Shown: positions 61,227 through 64,000 of the stretch, piece by piece
Position numbering within the stretch: the stretch's first letter is position 1
Layout: each line of letters opens with the position of its first letter
Assembly (NCBI RefSeq): GCF_001557875.1
Contig: NZ_LNRF01000012.1
Span: forward strand, 62,001 to 126,000
Length of the DNA: 64,000 bases
Direction of reading: 5' to 3'
DNA from: Vibrio splendidus
Lineage (GTDB): Bacteria; Pseudomonadota; Gammaproteobacteria; Enterobacterales; Vibrionaceae
Notes under the pieces: generated by a model
The model's database searches: none
Seen by the model: only the letters and a program-made list of their open reading frames with translations
What the model was told of the DNA's origin: nothing
Position numbers and translations under genes: made by a program

Positions 61227-62147
61227 CTAGGCGAGAGTTAACCACGCCAATGAACCCGTCGAGATCATTACCCACATTGTAATGCCAAACATCAATGGTT
61301 TCGGCCCTGCTGCTTTTAACTTCTCAACTGAAATTCCACAGCCAATTAAGAACAGACACACAACTAGTGCTCGCTTAGACACATCAAAGATTCCTTGGTA
61401 GACCATCTCAAATTGTGGCAGTAAGTCACTAACCGCGATAGCGGCGCAATAAAAGAAAATGAAGTAGGGAACCGTAATCTTCTTTTGATCATTCTTGAAG
61501 AGCATCGCGCTGATTAAAGCGATAGGGATGATCCAAAGTGCACGAGCGAGCTTCAATGTTGTCGCTGTTGTCAGTGCTTCTTCGCCATACGCTGAAGCTG
61601 CGCCGACAACCGAAGATGTATCGTGAATCGCGATGGCCGCCCAAGTACCAAATGTTTGCTGGCTTAACTCAAGCGCATGACCAATCATCGGGAACAAGAA
61701 TAGAGCTACCGAGTTCAACACAAATACAGTGGCTAACGCCAAGCCAATCTGTTCATCGTCTGCTTTGATCGCGGGTGCCACAGCTGCTATCGCACTACCA
61801 CCACAAATCGCGGTACCAGAAGAGATAAGGTAGCCTGTTGTGCGGTCTAGCCCCATTCGTTTAGCCAAGAACCAACCAATGACTAATGTACCAATAATCG
61901 TCGTTACAATGAGTCCAATACCATCGCCTGTTACCGCTAATGCTTTCTCAAACTGAATGCCAAACCCCAAGCCAACAATCGAGTAGGCCAGTAACTTCTT
62001 GGTGAGTTTACCGACTTCCAAGTGTTCAGGAACTAGACCTAAACTAGCCAGTAGGAAACCGATAACGAGGGCAGTCGGTGAACTGACCCAAGGCGTTAAG
62101 CAAAATAGTGCAGCAAGATAAAACGGAACGGACTTTTTTAGGTTCAT
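61227..62147 (-). CDS. YeiH-family membrane protein (putative sulfate exporter family)
   Basis: The 306-residue protein has about nine to ten hydrophobic segments and no soluble domain. Family landmarks are GLVPEHLEVGKLTKKLLAYSIVGLGFGI (about 38-65), SSGTAICGGSAIAAVAPAI (about 110-128) and TFGTWAAIAIHDTSSVVGAASAYG (about 165-188). YeiH (UPF0324) proteins have been proposed to export sulfate, but the function is weakly established. The ribosome-binding site is not clear. A short gap with an AAC-GTT-AAGG-AAAA-CTTAACG-type repeat lies upstream, between it and the next gene. Confidence 0.85.
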   Translation of the reverse strand: MNLKKSVPFYLAALFCLTPWVSSPTALVIGFLLASLGLVPEHLEVGKLTKKLLAYSIVGLGFGIQFEKALAVTGDGIGLIVTTIIGTLVIGWFLAKRMGLDRTTGYLISSGTAICGGSAIAAVAPAIKADDEQIGLALATVFVLNSVALFLFPMIGHALELSQQTFGTWAAIAIHDTSSVVGAASAYGEEALTTATTLKLARALWIIPIALISAMLFKNDQKKITVPYFIFFYCAAIAVSDLLPQFEMVYQGIFDVSKRALVVCLFLIGCGISVEKLKAAGPKPLMFGITMWVMISTGSLAWLTLA

Positions 62148-62293
62148 TGTATTTAGAGTCTTGTTTTGTAGTGACGTTATTGTAATGAGACCACTATACG
62201 TTCAATAAAATGATAAGTAAGTCTAAATGAATTGAACAAACGTTAAGGAAAACTTAACGCTTGTTCAGTTGATATGAATAAGGTAAAGGTTAT

Positions 62294-64000
62294 TTAGCGT
62301 AAAGTGCCGCGAAGATTGGACACCGACTGTCGAAGAGTTTCACAAGAGGCTTCTTTAGGTGAAATAGGCTCGCCAGCTTCTATCTCTAACTTAGTCCAGA
62401 AGCGAGTGGGTAACCCTTTGCAGGCACGGCCTTTGTAACGACTGAAATAACTGCCCCATAACCCTTTAAGAGCCATTGGAATGACAGGGACAGGGGATCG
62501 TTTGATAATTAGCTCCATACCACGCATGAACTCAGCCACCTCGCCATCAGAGGTTAGCTTTCCTTCCGGGAAAATACACACGATATGGCCTTCATGCAGG
62601 GCTCGCTCTACTTCTTTAAAAGCGTTTCGTATCGAACTGCGGTTGGTGGCGGAGATTGGAATCACCCCTGCTCTTTTCAAGAAACGTCGAATCGGTGGCA
62701 ACTTGGTGTATTCCTCTTCCATCACGAAACGGATAAGGCGAGGGCAAACCGCACTCAACAGTAGTGCATCCATATAACTCACATGGTTGCATACAATCAA
62801 CGCGCCACCTTTTTCTGGCAGGTGATGTAAGTTCTTATGCTTCACTCGATACATGGTGTGAGTGACTACCCATGTAAAGAAACGGAAAGCGTATATAGGC
62901 ACCTGATGAAACAGGTACAGCATAACCAAAGTGTTGCCCAACGCGAGCAACACAAACAGCTGTGGAATTGAAAGCTCTAGAACACTAAGGCAAACAATAC
63001 CTAAAACTGCGCTTCCCACCATGAATAGTGAATTGTAAATATTGAGCCCTGCAATCACTTGGGCACGCTCATCTGGTTTCGCACGTAATTGCATCAGTGA
63101 ATACAAAGGAACAATAAAGATACCGCCAGAGATCCCCAGTAGTAGAAGATAAGCAAACAGCGGCCACAGCTCTGAATACATCACGAACTGATGGAAAGAG
63201 TTAAAGTTAGGCAAAGACTCTGGAATGGATATCGCCATTAAAAGGCCAAAGATCGAGATACCTAAGCTGCCCATTGGCACGATACCAATTTCAATTCGAT
63301 GATTAGATAACTTATCGCAAGCCAAAGAGCCAATCGCAATGCCTACCGAGAACAGTGCCAGTAAAAATGCGACTGAGCTTTCTGTGCCGTTTAGGTGCAG
63401 CTTGGTGAAGTTTGGAAACTGAGTTAGGTAAGCCGCACCAAGGAACCAGAACCAGCTGATCGACATCAGAGCTTGAAAGGTTGGGCGGTCTTTTTTTGCA
63501 ATCGCCAGTGTTGCGCGGGTGAGCTTTATAGGTTGCCATTTCACTGTAAGGTCTGGTGCATTGCTTGGCGCTTGTGGGATAAAGCAGCTCGATAGATAGC
63601 CAAGCACAGCGAACGAAACAATACACACCGCAGCAATGAGCTTCGCCTCTTCTTCAGACGCAATAATACCGGCACCTAGAGTTCCAATCAGGATTGCTAA
63701 GAATGTACCTGTCTCGACGAGCGCATTGCCAGATACCAGTTCTTTCGTTTCTAGTTGCTGTGGAAGCAGGGCGTACTTAACTGGGCCAAAGAAGGCACTT
63801 TGTGTTCCCATTAGAAACAGAAGCAGTAGTAGTATTCCGTAACTTTCGTAGATGAAGCCGATCGCCCCCAGTGACATGATCACCACTTCAAGGAGTTTAA
63901 CTTTGCGAATGAACCAAGATTTTTCGTATTTATCGGCCAAGACTCCGGCCAAAGCAGAAAATAGGAAGAAGGGCAGAATAAAAAGGCCAGCGGCCAAATT
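62294..64000 (-). CDS. MFS transporter fused to a PlsC-type acyltransferase (partial)
   Basis: The frame runs off the right edge of the window, so the N-terminus is missing. The visible 568 residues comprise most of a major facilitator domain (about ten helices, related to the lysophospholipid transporter LplT, with LAGVLADKYEKSW as the first loop) followed by a PlsC acyltransferase domain. The latter shows the NHVSYMD catalytic box and FPEGKLT. This is the layout of an Aas-like lysophospholipid flip-and-reacylate protein, but without the C-terminal acyl-ACP synthetase domain: the protein ends soon after the acyltransferase. It probably imports or remodels lysophospholipids in the inner membrane. 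The gap between its end and the YeiH gene (62148-62293) contains AACGTTAAGGAAAACTTAACG, a near-perfect inverted repeat. Confidence 0.87.
   Translation of the reverse strand, partial: NLAAGLFILPFFLFSALAGVLADKYEKSWFIRKVKLLEVVIMSLGAIGFIYESYGILLLLLFLMGTQSAFFGPVKYALLPQQLETKELVSGNALVETGTFLAILIGTLGAGIIASEEEAKLIAAVCIVSFAVLGYLSSCFIPQAPSNAPDLTVKWQPIKLTRATLAIAKKDRPTFQALMSISWFWFLGAAYLTQFPNFTKLHLNGTESSVAFLLALFSVGIAIGSLACDKLSNHRIEIGIVPMGSLGISIFGLLMAISIPESLPNFNSFHQFVMYSELWPLFAYLLLLGISGGIFIVPLYSLMQLRAKPDERAQVIAGLNIYNSLFMVGSAVLGIVCLSVLELSIPQLFVLLALGNTLVMLYLFHQVPIYAFRFFTWVVTHTMYRVKHKNLHHLPEKGGALIVCNHVSYMDALLLSAVCPRLIRFVMEEEYTKLPPIRRFLKRAGVIPISATNRSSIRNAFKEVERALHEGHIVCIFPEGKLTSDGEVAEFMRGMELIIKRSPVPVIPMALKGLWGSYFSRYKGRACKGLPTRFWTKLEIEAGEPISPKEASCETLRQSVSNLRGTLR

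Noticed and set aside
1..64000. tRNA, rRNA, insertion sequences, prophage or CRISPR arrays
   Set aside because: I looked for transposase-like proteins, long terminal inverted repeats, integrase genes and repeat-spacer arrays and saw none. A tRNAscan or Rfam search was not possible here.

Overview
This window reads as the larger chromosome of a marine Vibrio, probably from the Splendidus group or a close relative. That placement is an inference from gene order and protein character, not from a database search. The run tig-clpP-clpX-lon-hupB-ppiD, then a ComEA-like gene, a rhombosortase, tapT, a dGTPase, yfbR, alaA and menFDHBCE, is a typical Vibrio housekeeping stretch. I see no rRNA, tRNA, insertion sequence, phage gene or CRISPR array. 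Most genes look intact; only selO (left edge) and an MFS-acyltransferase gene (right edge) are cut by the window.

Layout. 1-286: the end of selO. 443-7126: an OmpR-type response regulator and sensor kinase, followed by a four-gene ABC sugar importer resembling the Pseudomonas GltR/GtrS-GtsABCD glucose system. 7276-10008: a secreted subtilisin-like protease and an HflX-type GTPase with an unusual acidic insertion. 10105-27297 (minus strand): the operon pfaA-pfaB-pfaC-pfaD for a polyunsaturated fatty acid synthase (EPA type). Divergent from it at 28016 is the phosphopantetheinyl transferase pfaE, and next comes a hotdog thioesterase like the Orf6 of other pfa loci. The locus therefore holds all five pfa genes plus a candidate product-release enzyme. 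29628-36416: a C4-dicarboxylate TRAP transporter (dctPQM) with its two-component system dctBD facing the other way. 37057-45481: protein quality control (trigger factor, ClpP, ClpX, Lon), HU-beta and PpiD. 45662-50521: small housekeeping genes. 50818-58191: menaquinone synthesis. 58302 to the end: a NagE-like PTS permease, a DsdC-like LysR regulator, a 55-residue membrane protein, a YeiH-type membrane protein and an MFS-PlsC fusion.

Regulatory signals read from the sequence. There is a strong FadR-like operator (ATCTGTTCAGACCAGAT) upstream of pfaA, and a hairpin-rich pfaA leader. An almost perfect sigma-54 promoter precedes dctP, with an 11-base direct repeat spaced 33 bases apart upstream of it, which fits control by DctD. 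Two sigma-32 promoters, each with a 13-base spacer, lie upstream of tig and lon. Many intrinsic terminators mark transcription-unit ends.

The most interesting points are the FadR-like box and structured leader of the pfa operon, the acidic-loop HflX paralogue, a small arginine-rich protein whose gene ends inside the dctM terminator, the dct upstream repeat pair, and a dGTPase of the kind linked to phage defence. I found no clear multi-gene system that is wholly unknown.
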